From: Desulfurivibrio sp044068625
Lineage (GTDB): Bacteria; Desulfobacterota; Desulfobulbia; Desulfobulbales; Desulfurivibrionaceae
Assembly (NCBI RefSeq): GCF_044068625.1
Contig: NZ_JBIPKH010000015.1
Location: forward strand, 12,429-76,428
DNA length: 64,000 bases
Reading direction: 5' to 3'
Shown here: piece after piece, positions 7,554 to 16,500 of the stretch
How positions within the stretch are numbered: the first letter of the stretch is position 1
Layout of the letters: each line of letters opens with the position of its first letter
The notes under the pieces: generated by a model
The model's database searches: none
What the model was told of the DNA's origin: nothing
What the model saw: the letters and a program-made list of their open reading frames with translations, nothing else
Position numbers and translations under genes: made by a program

Positions 7554-9935
7554 TCAGGCGCTATAGAGGGCCTGTTCCAGGTCGTTGACAGCCTGCTGAT
7601 ACTGATCCAGCCCACCAAAGACGCGGATGATTTCCATCGGGGTACCGAAATCGGTAAAGGGGGCAATGGTGAGAATCTGCGTCTCTTCGATATGGGCCAC
7701 GCCTTCATCGGCGTACTTATCGAGCAGGGCCTCCAGCACTCGGCGGGCCTGCTCTCCGTAGCGGGTGAAGTAGTTGCGCTTCTTCACCTGTTCCGCCCGC
7801 TCCTTGCGGGTGAGGGGCGGCATATCCCAGGCGACATGGCAGACCAGATCGAAGGGATCGAAGGCTTTGCCGGATTGCCGCCCGATCTCATCGGCAAGGG
7901 CATCGAAGAACACTCCCTGTTCTGACAGCTCGTCGATGATGGCCTGCTTCTTCTCGGTGCTGCTCCAGCGGCGGAGGAAATCGTCGAGGCTGGCGTACTC
8001 CCTGGCCAGGGCCTTGCGGGTGTAATCCTTGAGGGATTCGGTGATCAGCTTGCCGTTGGCGTCGAAATACTGGACGCGCTCGGCGGCGACCCTGACCTCG
8101 ACACCCTCCACTACGTAACGGCGAATGCCGCCTTCCTCTCCTGGGCCGGGTTCAGCGACGCCGGTCCAACCCTGGTCCTCTCCGGGTTCCGGGTAGGTGA
8201 CGCCACCGCCAACTTCGGGATCAACGGGAACATCCGGCGGCACCGGTGACTGATCCCCGCTGGGTTCGTAAATCTGCACCGGGTCGCCGTCGAAATCAGG
8301 ATCGGCAAACAGCTCGGTGGCCTTTTTGAAGTCGATGATGGTGAAGTAGTACTTGCCGTAATCTTCGTTGATACGGGTGCCGCGCCCGATGATCTGCTTG
8401 AACTCGGTCATGGACTGAATGCGCTGGTCGAGCACGATGAGTTTGCAGGTTTGGGCGTCGATGCCGGTGGTCATCAGCTTGGAGGTGGTGGCAATAACCG
8501 GATATTTGCTCTCCGGGAAGATGAAGTTGTCCAACTCGGCCTTGCCTTCCTCGTTGTCGCCGGTGATGCGCATGACATATTTGCTGTTCTGTGCCACCAG
8601 GTCGGCGTTTTCATTGACCAGAGCCTGGCGCATGCGTTCGGCATGGTCAATGTTTTCACAGAAGACGATGGCTTTGTCGAAGCGGTTGGTCTGTCTGAGG
8701 AACTCGGTGATCTTTTTTGCTACCAGCCGGGTGCGCTGTTCAAGGACCAGGGTCTTGTCGAAATCCTTCTGGTTGTAGATACGGTCTTCGATCTCGTTGC
8801 CGTACTTGTCGATCATGCCCTTGTCGGGCCGCCAACCGGTCAAGTCCCGGTCGAGATCGATGCGCACGACCTTGTAGGGGGCAAGGAAACCGTCGTCGAT
8901 GCCCTGCCGGAGGCTGTAGGTATAGATGGGGTCGCCAAAGTAGTCGATGTTGGAGACTTCTTTGGTCTCCTTGGGCGTGGCGGTAAGGCCGATCTGGGTG
9001 GCGGAGGTGAAGTATTCGAGGATTTCACGCCAGGCCGAATCGGCGGCCGCGCTGCCTCGATGGCATTCATCAATGACGATGAGGTCGAAAAAATCGGGAC
9101 TGAACTGCCGGTAGATGTTTTTCTCTTCTTCGTTGCCCGTGACGGCCTGATAGAGGGAAAGGTAAATCTCGTAGGACTTGTTGGCCTGCCGCTTCTGGAT
9201 CTTGGTCATGGCCGAACCGAACGGCTTGAAGTCGTTGGTCATGGTCTGGTCGACCAGGATGTTGCGGTCGGCAAGAAACAGGATGCGTTTCTTTGCCTTG
9301 GACTTCCACAGCCGCCAGATAATCTGGAAGGCGGTGAAGGTCTTGCCGGTACCGGTAGCCATCACCAGCAGAATACGATTCTGGCCCCGCGCTATCGCCT
9401 CGATGGTTTTGTTGATGGCCAGCAGTTGGTAATAGCGCGGACTTTTATCGCTGCCGTCGCTGAAATAATCCTGCGTGACCAGTGCATTCTGCTGATCGTT
9501 CAGGCCACGGTGCTGCGCCCACCATTGCCATAGAGTTTCCGCAGTGGGGAATTCGTGGAGGGCAAGTTCATGTTCGACAATGCCGTCCAAGGCAATCTTA
9601 TTGTGGAACAGAAAGCCGTCGCCGTTGGAGCTGAATACAAAAGGCACTTGCAGCATGTCAGCGTAACCCAACGCCTGTTGCATGCCGTCGCCAACAGTGT
9701 GGTTGTTGTCCTTGGCCTCGATAATGGCAATGGGGATGTTCGGCTTGTAAAACAGGACATAATCGGCACGCTTGTGCTTGGCCCGGGTATGCAGCTTGCC
9801 ACGCACGATGATGCGGCCCTTCGTGAGAGGAAACTCTTCACGAATTTGGGTCGTGACATCCCAGCCCGCCTTCTCCAGGGCAGGGGTGATGTACTTCGTG
9901 CAGATATCGCGCTCGGAAAGTTGTTTCTTATTCAT
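7554..9935 (-). CDS. hsdR: Type I restriction endonuclease, DNA translocase subunit
   Basis: HsdR cleaves DNA after ATP-driven translocation. The 793 residues are close to the length of the EcoEI-type R subunits. An N-terminal PD-(D/E)xK nuclease site is visible as RADYVL (around 56-61) and IAIIEAKD (about 69-76). The helicase motor has Walker A ATGTGKT near 194-200, DECHRG near 289-294 and LTATPKE near 317-323, followed by the second RecA domain and the EcoEI-type C-terminal helical region. The start codon overlaps the stop of the upstream XRE gene in a TGATG arrangement. No disruption is seen. Confidence 0.95.
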   Translation of the reverse strand: MNKKQLSERDICTKYITPALEKAGWDVTTQIREEFPLTKGRIIVRGKLHTRAKHKRADYVLFYKPNIPIAIIEAKDNNHTVGDGMQQALGYADMLQVPFVFSSNGDGFLFHNKIALDGIVEHELALHEFPTAETLWQWWAQHRGLNDQQNALVTQDYFSDGSDKSPRYYQLLAINKTIEAIARGQNRILLVMATGTGKTFTAFQIIWRLWKSKAKKRILFLADRNILVDQTMTNDFKPFGSAMTKIQKRQANKSYEIYLSLYQAVTGNEEEKNIYRQFSPDFFDLIVIDECHRGSAAADSAWREILEYFTSATQIGLTATPKETKEVSNIDYFGDPIYTYSLRQGIDDGFLAPYKVVRIDLDRDLTGWRPDKGMIDKYGNEIEDRIYNQKDFDKTLVLEQRTRLVAKKITEFLRQTNRFDKAIVFCENIDHAERMRQALVNENADLVAQNSKYVMRITGDNEEGKAELDNFIFPESKYPVIATTSKLMTTGIDAQTCKLIVLDQRIQSMTEFKQIIGRGTRINEDYGKYYFTIIDFKKATELFADPDFDGDPVQIYEPSGDQSPVPPDVPVDPEVGGGVTYPEPGEDQGWTGVAEPGPGEEGGIRRYVVEGVEVRVAAERVQYFDANGKLITESLKDYTRKALAREYASLDDFLRRWSSTEKKQAIIDELSEQGVFFDALADEIGRQSGKAFDPFDLVCHVAWDMPPLTRKERAEQVKKRNYFTRYGEQARRVLEALLDKYADEGVAHIEETQILTIAPFTDFGTPMEIIRVFGGLDQYQQAVNDLEQALYSA

Positions 9936-10144
9936 CAGGCCAACTTCCCTTGTTTTTTCATCCGCTCACAAAAAGCTTCGAATTGCCTTCGCGCCAGTTT
10001 GAAGGGAACCGTCTTGCTGTTTTCCCAGCGGTTGATCGTGGAAAAGCTCACGCCCAGCTCGTGAGCCAGCTCTTCCTGGCTCAGCCCCAGTTGCTGGCGG
10101 ACCTCTTTGACCGTCTCCGCAAAATTTTCCGGTGCCTTTGCCAT
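9935..10144 (-). CDS. XRE-type repressor, first gene of the restriction operon
   Basis: A 69-residue helix-turn-helix protein with the recognition helices in SQEELAHELGVSFSTINRWE. Such controllers time the expression of restriction genes after entry into a new host. The start at 10142-10144 (MAKAPENFAETVK) is preferred to longer upstream readings because homology to short XRE regulators starts there. Its TGA overlaps the hsdR ATG as TGATG. It probably binds its own promoter, where repeated AACGTA motifs occur on the plus strand. Confidence 0.85.
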   Translation of the reverse strand: MAKAPENFAETVKEVRQQLGLSQEELAHELGVSFSTINRWENSKTVPFKLARRQFEAFCERMKKQGKLA

Positions 10145-10194
10145 ATCGGTTTGCCTCAATTCCTGGTGCGCCACCAATTCACGGGCGGCAAGCG

Positions 10195-10221
10195 AACGTA
10201 TTTTGCCCAACGTACAATTAC
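10195..10221. promoter_or_regulatory. Candidate operator of the restriction operon
   Basis: AACGTA occurs at 10195-10200 and 10209-10214, and CGTA-N4-TACG forms a small dyad at 10210-10221. This lies about 50-80 bases upstream of the XRE start, where an autoregulatory site is expected. Short motifs of this size can arise by chance. Confidence 0.35.
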
Positions 10222-10307
10222 GGTCCTCAATATAGCAGGTGACAACGCATGTGGAAAGATGAAAGTCGGCGGTTATTTCAGAATTCTCCGACACATCCCA
10301 ACGCCAC

Positions 10308-10387
10308 CCGGTAAGTAACCCTCAGAAGGCCAGCACGAAAAAATTTCACCCGACGCCCGACACTTTCTCCGTCTCTCCGGTAAGTAA
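10308..10387 (+). repeat. Two copies of an 11-bp direct repeat
   Basis: CCGGTAAGTAA occurs exactly at 10308-10318 and 10377-10387, 69 bases apart, in the leader of the small ORF at 10419. The function is unknown; a regulator site or a footprint of a past insertion are options. Confidence 0.5.
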
Positions 10388-10418
10388 GGGCATAAACCAC
10401 AACGAGGAGCGATCGACC

Positions 10419-10607
10419 ATGGACATCAATGACCTGTTTGACGGAATCTTGAAGAGTATCAACCAGTTTGCCGACGAGATCGCCGAGCAGCGGTTGCAGA
10501 AAAAAATGCAGGACACCGGACGAGGTCCGGAGAATGGGAGTAAGAATGCGGAGAATTTTGAGGCGAAAGAGAAACGGGGTGTGACAAGTTTCCCGAAAAG
10601 GGAGTGA
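10419..10607 (+). CDS. Small hypothetical protein, 62 residues
   Basis: The ATG is preceded by a good ribosome site (aacgaggag, about nine bases upstream), the main reason to call it. The product starts with an amphipathic helix (MDINDLFDGILKSINQFADE) and ends in a very polar Lys/Glu/Gly-rich tail; no membrane segment or known domain is recognised. It sits alone on the plus strand between the restriction operon and the tmRNA terminator, with an 11-bp direct repeat in its leader. It could be a real small protein or a chance frame. Confidence 0.4.
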   Translation: MDINDLFDGILKSINQFADEIAEQRLQKKMQDTGRGPENGSKNAENFEAKEKRGVTSFPKRE

Positions 10608-10661
10608 TCAGGGCGGCAGCGCCGACACCCTGAAATCGGCGTAAGTCGCTGACAATACGCA

Positions 10662-10709
10662 GAAAAACAAAACCCGTCCACCAACCGGACGTGGTTAGTG
10701 GACGGGTTT
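10662..10709 (-). terminator. Rho-independent terminator of tmRNA
   Basis: Perfect 12-bp arms (10670-10681 and 10698-10709, aaacccgtccac with its complement) lie just beyond the 3' CCA of the tmRNA. On the minus strand the stem is followed by a T-rich tgtttttct tract, the classic form. Confidence 0.85.
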
Positions 10710-10721
10710 GTCTTTTCTAAA

Positions 10722-11084
10722 TGGTGGAGGCGCCGGGAGTTGAACCCGGGTCCGGAAATACTCCGCCGCAAGCGTCTACATGCTTAGCCCTGTGTTATTG
10801 TTTATCGTGCCGATATTCCCCCAGGACCTGAAATATTCGCCACTATCCTGCTTGAAATTCGCCGCCGGGCCACAGGCCCTCCCGGAAGACTATCCCGCTA
10901 GTCGACGCCCGTTGCTGAACCCGCGGGAGCTGTTCAGCCGGACGGCAGCGCTCGCTTTCTAGGCGGCTACTGCGTATGCATAGTCGTCTGCGACTATATT
11001 TAGTTCCACCGGTTTTACGAGGTGGATGGAAACCTCGGCATGCAACCTGTGCTTATATATCCCCGTCGAATCCGTTTCGCCCCC
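10722..11084 (-). ncRNA. ssrA: Transfer-messenger RNA
   Basis: tmRNA rescues stalled ribosomes and tags the unfinished protein for proteolysis. The minus strand begins GGGGGCGAAACGGATTCGAC (near 11084), the conserved 5' half of the tRNA-like domain, and ends with a T-arm of the GGGTTCAACTCCCG type and CCTCCACCA (CCA at 10722-10724). The tag reading frame is at 10959-10991: resume codon GCA, then GAC GAC TAT GCA TAC GCA GTA GCC GCC and a TAG stop, giving ADDYAYAVAA. The AVAA-type end is the usual degron for ClpXP-like proteases. Its partner gene smpB lies immediately upstream on the same strand. Confidence 0.96.
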
Positions 11085-11166
11085 TTTGCTTTGATTTTTA
11101 ATTTATCTGACCAACTGGTTTATAAGACACCCGCGGGAGCGATTAGTTCCCGCGATTATTCCAGGC

Positions 11167-11640
11167 TCAATCCCGCCGGCGGCGCATGACCCGCTCCATA
11201 TCCCGGTCCGCCTCCTGTTTTTTCAGGCTTTCCCGTTTGTCATAATGCTTTTTGCCCCGGGCCAGCCCCAGGGAGAGCTTGGCCTTCCCCTTCTCGTTGA
11301 AGTAGACCTTCAGCGGCACCAGGGTGCAGCCCTGCTCCTTGACCTTGCCGATCAGTTTGCTGATCTCCTTGCGATTAAGCAGCAGTTTGCGGGGGCGCAG
11401 GGGGTCCGGCGAGTAGTGGGTGGCAAAGACATAGGGCGAAATATGGACGTTGTACAAAAAAACCTCACCCTGCCTTACCTGGGCGTAGCCGTCCTTGAGA
11501 TTGGCCTTGCCGGCCCGCAGCGACTTGACCTCCGGTCCGCTCAGCACCATCCCGGCCTCCAACACCTGTTCGATGGTGTAATCGTGGTAGGCCTTTTTAT
11601 TGGTGCAGACGACCTTGCCGCCGGGATCCTTCTTCTTCAT
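11167..11640 (-). CDS. smpB: SsrA-binding protein SmpB
   Basis: SmpB binds the tRNA-like part of tmRNA and is required for ribosome rescue. The 157-residue reading from the ATG at 11638-11640 (MKKKDPGGKVVCTNKKAYH) has the conserved core blocks, including GPEVKSLRAGKANLKDGY and the Lys/Arg-rich C-terminal tail that enters the mRNA channel. An in-frame upstream ATG at 11676 adds 12 residues without homology and is not preferred. The tmRNA gene follows 82 bases downstream in the same direction; a 7-bp hairpin (11132-11154) lies between them. Confidence 0.96.
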   Translation of the reverse strand: MKKKDPGGKVVCTNKKAYHDYTIEQVLEAGMVLSGPEVKSLRAGKANLKDGYAQVRQGEVFLYNVHISPYVFATHYSPDPLRPRKLLLNRKEISKLIGKVKEQGCTLVPLKVYFNEKGKAKLSLGLARGKKHYDKRESLKKQEADRDMERVMRRRRD

Positions 11641-11693
11641 GGGGCGGAGAATACCACGAAAGCCGGTGGCTGGCAATCGGTTCGGCCGGGGGG

Positions 11694-13493
11694 TTAAATG
11701 GTTACCCGCAGCGCCTCGTCCAGGGTGGTGACGCCGGATCGCACCTTGCTCCAGGCATCCTCCCGCAGGGAGATCATCCCCTCCCGGCGGGCCTGGGCCC
11801 GAATCTCCGCTTCCGAGGCCTGGGCGGCGATCAGGCGGCGGATCTCGTCGCTGATCACAAACACCTCGAAGATGCCGCAGCGCCCCAGGTAGCCGGTGTT
11901 GCGGCAGGCTCGGCAGCCCTTGCCCCGCTGCAGGATGATCTCGTCGCCATCCTCCTCAGTCAGCGGCAGGCCCAGGGCCAGCAGCTCGGCCGGCGCCACC
12001 GGATAGCTCTCTACGCAATGGGGGCAGATCCGGCGGACCAGGCGCTGGGCCATGATCCCCAGCAGGGTGGAGACGGCCAGAAAGGGCTGGATCCCCAGGT
12101 CCACCAGCCGGGTGATGGAGGAGACCGCGTCGTTGGTATGGAGGGTGGAGAAAACCAGGTGGCCGGTGAGGGCGGCCTGGATGGCGTTGGTGGCGGTGTC
12201 ATGATCCCGGATTTCACCCACCATGATCACGTCGGGGTCCTGGCGCAGGATATTGCGCAGCACCGAGGCAAAAGTTACTCCCACCTGGGCCTGGACCGCG
12301 ATCTGATTGAAATCCTCATGAACCATCTCCACCGGATCCTCGATGGTCACGATATTGATCTCCGGGTTGGAGATCTCCTTGAGGGTGGAGTAGAGGGTGG
12401 TGGATTTGCCGCTGCCGGTGGGGCCGGTGATCAGGATCATCCCGTGGGGGGCGTGGATCAACTGCTGGTAGCACTGGTAGTCCCGGTCGGAAAAGCCACT
12501 CTCCTTGAGGTTCTGGAACAAAATATCGGGATCGAGGATCCGCAGCACCGCCTTCTCGCCGAAGGCCACCGGGATGGTGGAGACCCGGATCTCGGCCTCC
12601 TTGCCGCCCCGGTCGATCTTGATCCGGCCATCCTGGGGCCGCCGTTTTTCAGCGATATTGAGCCGGGAGAGGGATTTGATCCGGGAGATCACCGCCGCGT
12701 GTACCACCTTGGGCAGCTTGTAAACGGTGTGCAGGGCGCCGTCGATCCGCAGCCGCACCAGGCTGGTGTTCCGTTTCGGTTCGATATGGATATCGCTGGC
12801 CCGCTGCTCGAAGGCATAGTTGAAGAGATGATCCACCGCCGTGGTGATATGCTGGTCGGTGGAGGCCGCCTCCTCGGAGCCGGAAACCCGGACATACTGT
12901 TCCAGGTTGCCCAGATCGACCCCGGGCCCGGCCAGGTGGTCCTCGGCGGCGGAGATGGAGGTCTGAAACCCGAAAAACTCCTGCAGCATTCTGAGGATAT
13001 CGCTGCGGGTGGCCAGGTGGGGCCGCACCCTCATCTGGTTGGCCCGCTCGATCTCGGCCAGGGCGGTGCGGTTCTCCGGATCGTGGATCGCCACCTCCAG
13101 CACCCCGTTCTTCACGGCCAGCGGCAGGATCAGGTGCTTGATCGCGAAACTGCGGGGGATGGTCTTGGTGACCACCTCCAGGTCCAGCTCCAGGGGATCG
13201 AGTTTTTTGAAGGGGAGGCCGGCCTCCTCGGCCACCGCCCGGATCACCAGCTCCTCGCTCAGGGTCTCCCCGGCGGCCCCGGCGGTGACGAAATGGAAGG
13301 CGAGCAGGGCGTCGAGCAGGTCCGGGCGGTCGCTGCCGGCCGCCGCCGCCCGCCGCCGGCCGCCGCCGGCTTTGCGCAGAGCCTGGAGCTGCCCTTCGGC
13401 CCGTTCCCGCAGGGTTTGCGCCTGCTCCTTATTGAGCAGGCGGCGGCGGTAGAGCAGGTCGGCCAGGAGATTGGCGTCATGGAGATGGCTCAA
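11694..13493 (-). CDS. Type IV pilus / type II secretion assembly ATPase (PilB/GspE family)
   Basis: The motor ATPase that drives pilin polymerisation in the inner membrane. In 599 residues it has an N-terminal N1E-like domain, Walker A GPTGSGKST at about 357-365, Walker B with VGEIRD near 425-430, the His box FSTLHTND after 447, and a zinc tetracysteine (CPHC at 490-493, CRAC at 527-530). The start is TTG at 13491-13493, with an AGGA about ten bases upstream; no ATG fits. A Gly/Arg/Ala-rich linker follows residue 43. It is the last gene of the minor-pilin operon, 47 bases after pilY1, so it most likely powers this pilus. It could also be named GspE; without pilC/gspF nearby the distinction is not secure. 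Confidence 0.92.
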   Translation of the reverse strand: MSHLHDANLLADLLYRRRLLNKEQAQTLRERAEGQLQALRKAGGGRRRAAAAGSDRPDLLDALLAFHFVTAGAAGETLSEELVIRAVAEEAGLPFKKLDPLELDLEVVTKTIPRSFAIKHLILPLAVKNGVLEVAIHDPENRTALAEIERANQMRVRPHLATRSDILRMLQEFFGFQTSISAAEDHLAGPGVDLGNLEQYVRVSGSEEAASTDQHITTAVDHLFNYAFEQRASDIHIEPKRNTSLVRLRIDGALHTVYKLPKVVHAAVISRIKSLSRLNIAEKRRPQDGRIKIDRGGKEAEIRVSTIPVAFGEKAVLRILDPDILFQNLKESGFSDRDYQCYQQLIHAPHGMILITGPTGSGKSTTLYSTLKEISNPEINIVTIEDPVEMVHEDFNQIAVQAQVGVTFASVLRNILRQDPDVIMVGEIRDHDTATNAIQAALTGHLVFSTLHTNDAVSSITRLVDLGIQPFLAVSTLLGIMAQRLVRRICPHCVESYPVAPAELLALGLPLTEEDGDEIILQRGKGCRACRNTGYLGRCGIFEVFVISDEIRRLIAAQASEAEIRAQARREGMISLREDAWSKVRSGVTTLDEALRVTI

Positions 13494-13540
13494 ACTGATA
13501 TCCTGTTCCCTGTGGGGCTGGGCTCAACTAACCACTTTTT

Positions 13541-16500
13541 TTATGGCAAAAGGTTGCGGTAGATCTCCCGCCACCACTCCCGCCCGGTCCGGTAATCGGA
13601 AAAGGGCAGTTCCGGTTGCTCCAGGCTGATAATGGCGCCGGTACTGGTCTGGAGGAAGGCCTTGGCCCCGGTGTCGGTACCGACGTGGAGACTGGGGCTG
13701 ACCGCCAGACCGGGGCCGATCCGTTGCTGGTATTCAACCTCTTCCCCCGCCACCAGTTCCCGCTTGAAGATCGGGCGGTGCCAGGCGGTGCCGGTTTGGA
13801 AATAGAGGGCGTAGAGGTCGGAGCTTCCCTCGGCGGCGCAGATATCCAGGCTGGGAAGATAAGCGGAATAGGTCAGCAGACCGCCCAGCAGGGTGGCCTG
13901 CCCCAGGTTGCGTTCGCCGGCCCGGTGGAATTTCCGGTACCAGCCGTCGGTGCCCCGGTCGGCGGGGTCGTCGGCGGCGCAGCCCTGGCCGGCGATATAA
14001 TCCCGCAGCTCGCTGAAAACCGTTACCCCGGTGGGCAGACAGTTATCGATCCCGTCCAGGCATTGAAGTTCGGCCAGGTCAGCCCGCTGATCCGCCAGCA
14101 CCCGGATCTGGTCAACCTGCAGCAGCCCCCGTTGGCCGGGATCGACGCTGATGCCGGGATCTTTGTTTTCCACCGTTGCCCAGCTGAAATCGTTGTCGTT
14201 GCAGTCCCAGGGTTCCTTGATTCCGTAATAGGTGTAGAGGTCATAGTCATTGTAATCATTGCGGTTGTACAGGCGGCCGGTACCGAAGTAGACCCAGTAG
14301 TTGCGGTAATCCCAGGAGATGGCCGGGGCGGCGGTAACCGGTTGGCCGACGTCGATCAGGGGCAGTGGATTATCCAGCCCCTTGCCTGCCAGTAAGCCTG
14401 GCCACTCGTGGGGCAGGGAGGGTTCCTGTGCGCCGGTGACTCCCTTTTTGTCGGTGACCAGCCGGTAAACCTTGCCCCCCCAATTGTCAAAGTCGCCGCT
14501 GACCGTGCCGAAGTAGACGACGTTGGCCAGGTAATTGAGCCCGAAATCGACGGTGACCAGGTCGGAGACAAAGGAATCATCATGGCCGGTCAGGGTGAAG
14601 CTGCCGATCTGGGGGGCCGGGTCAGGCAATGGCGGGGTCGTGGGAATTCGGAAGGCGATCCCGTCGTTGACCAGCGCCTTGAGGTCGACAACCGCCACTC
14701 GACCTTCCTGGTTGCTTTGTCCCTTGAGGGTGGTGGGGCCGCTGCCGATGACCAGGTACCATTCGGAGGTGGTATTGGTATTGTCCCCCTTAACCACCAT
14801 GGGCACCATGGTGGGCACCGAGGTGCTGAAGCCCATCTCCGCCTCGCTGCCGGTGTAGGTCATCTCCCCCAGCAGCCTGGGGGGCTCTTCCGGATTGGTG
14901 ATATCCAGAACGAAGTAGGCCGAAGCGAAAGTTTTACCGTTGAGGTTGACCTTTTCGCCGCCGAAGCGCATGCCGCCCACCAGGATGGTGCCCCAGCCTT
15001 CGGGGTAGTTGGGGTCGGTGGGATCGAAAATTTGTACATCGAAAATCCGGGGCACCAGGTCCACGTAATACTTGTGGCCATACTCCTCTTCGGTCAGGCA
15101 CTTGAGGTGGGGCCAGAGGTTGTACGGCACATAGGCCCAGAGTTCGGCGCCCAGGGGCAGGGCGAAATCATCTTCATCCTCTTCGCAGTTGGGCGTCAGG
15201 CAGAACCGGTTCTGGTCGCCGTTGAAGAAGCCGCCGTTGACCGCGTGCAGCATGCCGTCATTACCCCCGAAATAGACCATGTGGCGGCGGTTGTTGTACT
15301 GGCGGGCAAAACCGGCGTAGGTGGAGTCGCGATACAGCATGTGGAAACCCTCCATGGGTCGGGAAACCACGGTGGGAGTTGAATGAACCACGTCTCCCAG
15401 CCGCCAGGTTTTGCCGTCATGGAGGCGGCGGCGCAAACCGCTCTGGTCCAGCCCCCTGATCCAGTTAATCACCTCCGTGGCCTCGGTTTCGCTGCTTACC
15501 CCCAGGTCCTGGTAGACGGTCGCCCCCTTGCCGGTGATCGTGCTCGCCTCGAAGGCGAGAACTTCACTGTCGTGAACGATGCCGTCGCCGGCGGAGTCGT
15601 GCCAGGTGAAGATGTAACGTTTGGCCGGGTAGGTGGCGCTTTCGTTCAAATATTGGGCTTCCGGACGATTGGTGGTGACGGCGCCGTCGGTGATGCTTTC
15701 CAGCCACTCCTTGGCGCTCCAGAGATAGCTGACCTCGGCAATGTCCTCAACCATTCCGGGGGTGCCGTCGGGGCCGATACAGGCGCCATCCTTGACGATT
15801 CCGTAGCAGGCCCGGGATGTTTCGGTGCCGGGATCGTAAAAAACGGTGATCTGGCGATCGCAAGAGCCCGCCGGTTCGCCGAGATTATCACAGGGGGGAT
15901 CAAGCTTGCGATTGCCGTTGGTGTCCTCGAACAGCCGTCCGTGGGCGTCAACCAGCAGGGATTGGACCTCACCGACCCAGGTGACTTTGTTGCTGGGGTC
16001 GGCGGAATCATATTTTTCCGGCCAGAAGATGGCCTGGTAAACCGCGCCTTCACCGGAGCGGGTGGCGGAAATAACCGAGGCCGCCGAACCCGCTGCCGCT
16101 CCGGCTCGGATACTGAGAAAGGCCGCCCGCAGGGCGCCTTCCAGTTCGTTGAGGTTTTCGGCCCGGAAGAGGGTGGTGCCGCCGCTTTGGGCGGTATCTT
16201 CCAGCAGGACGTTGGGGTTGCATTTGTCCGTACCTTCGTCGCGGAATTTGCCCGCCGCCACCACGTAGGTGTTGATGGGCCGGCGTTTATCCGGCCCTGC
16301 CCCGTCGGCCATCTCGGCGGGTGTGGCATAGGCGGGATCGACCAGCAGCGGATCGGCGGAGAGGCCGTAAAGGCCGTATCTGGCCAGATCGTCCAGGTAG
16401 GTGCTGCCGTCCAGGGCCCCACAGAGACCGCTGCCCAAGTTGTAGCTGAGGGATTCGGCAAAACTGATCACATCCGGATTCTGGTCGGCGGTGGGGGCCC

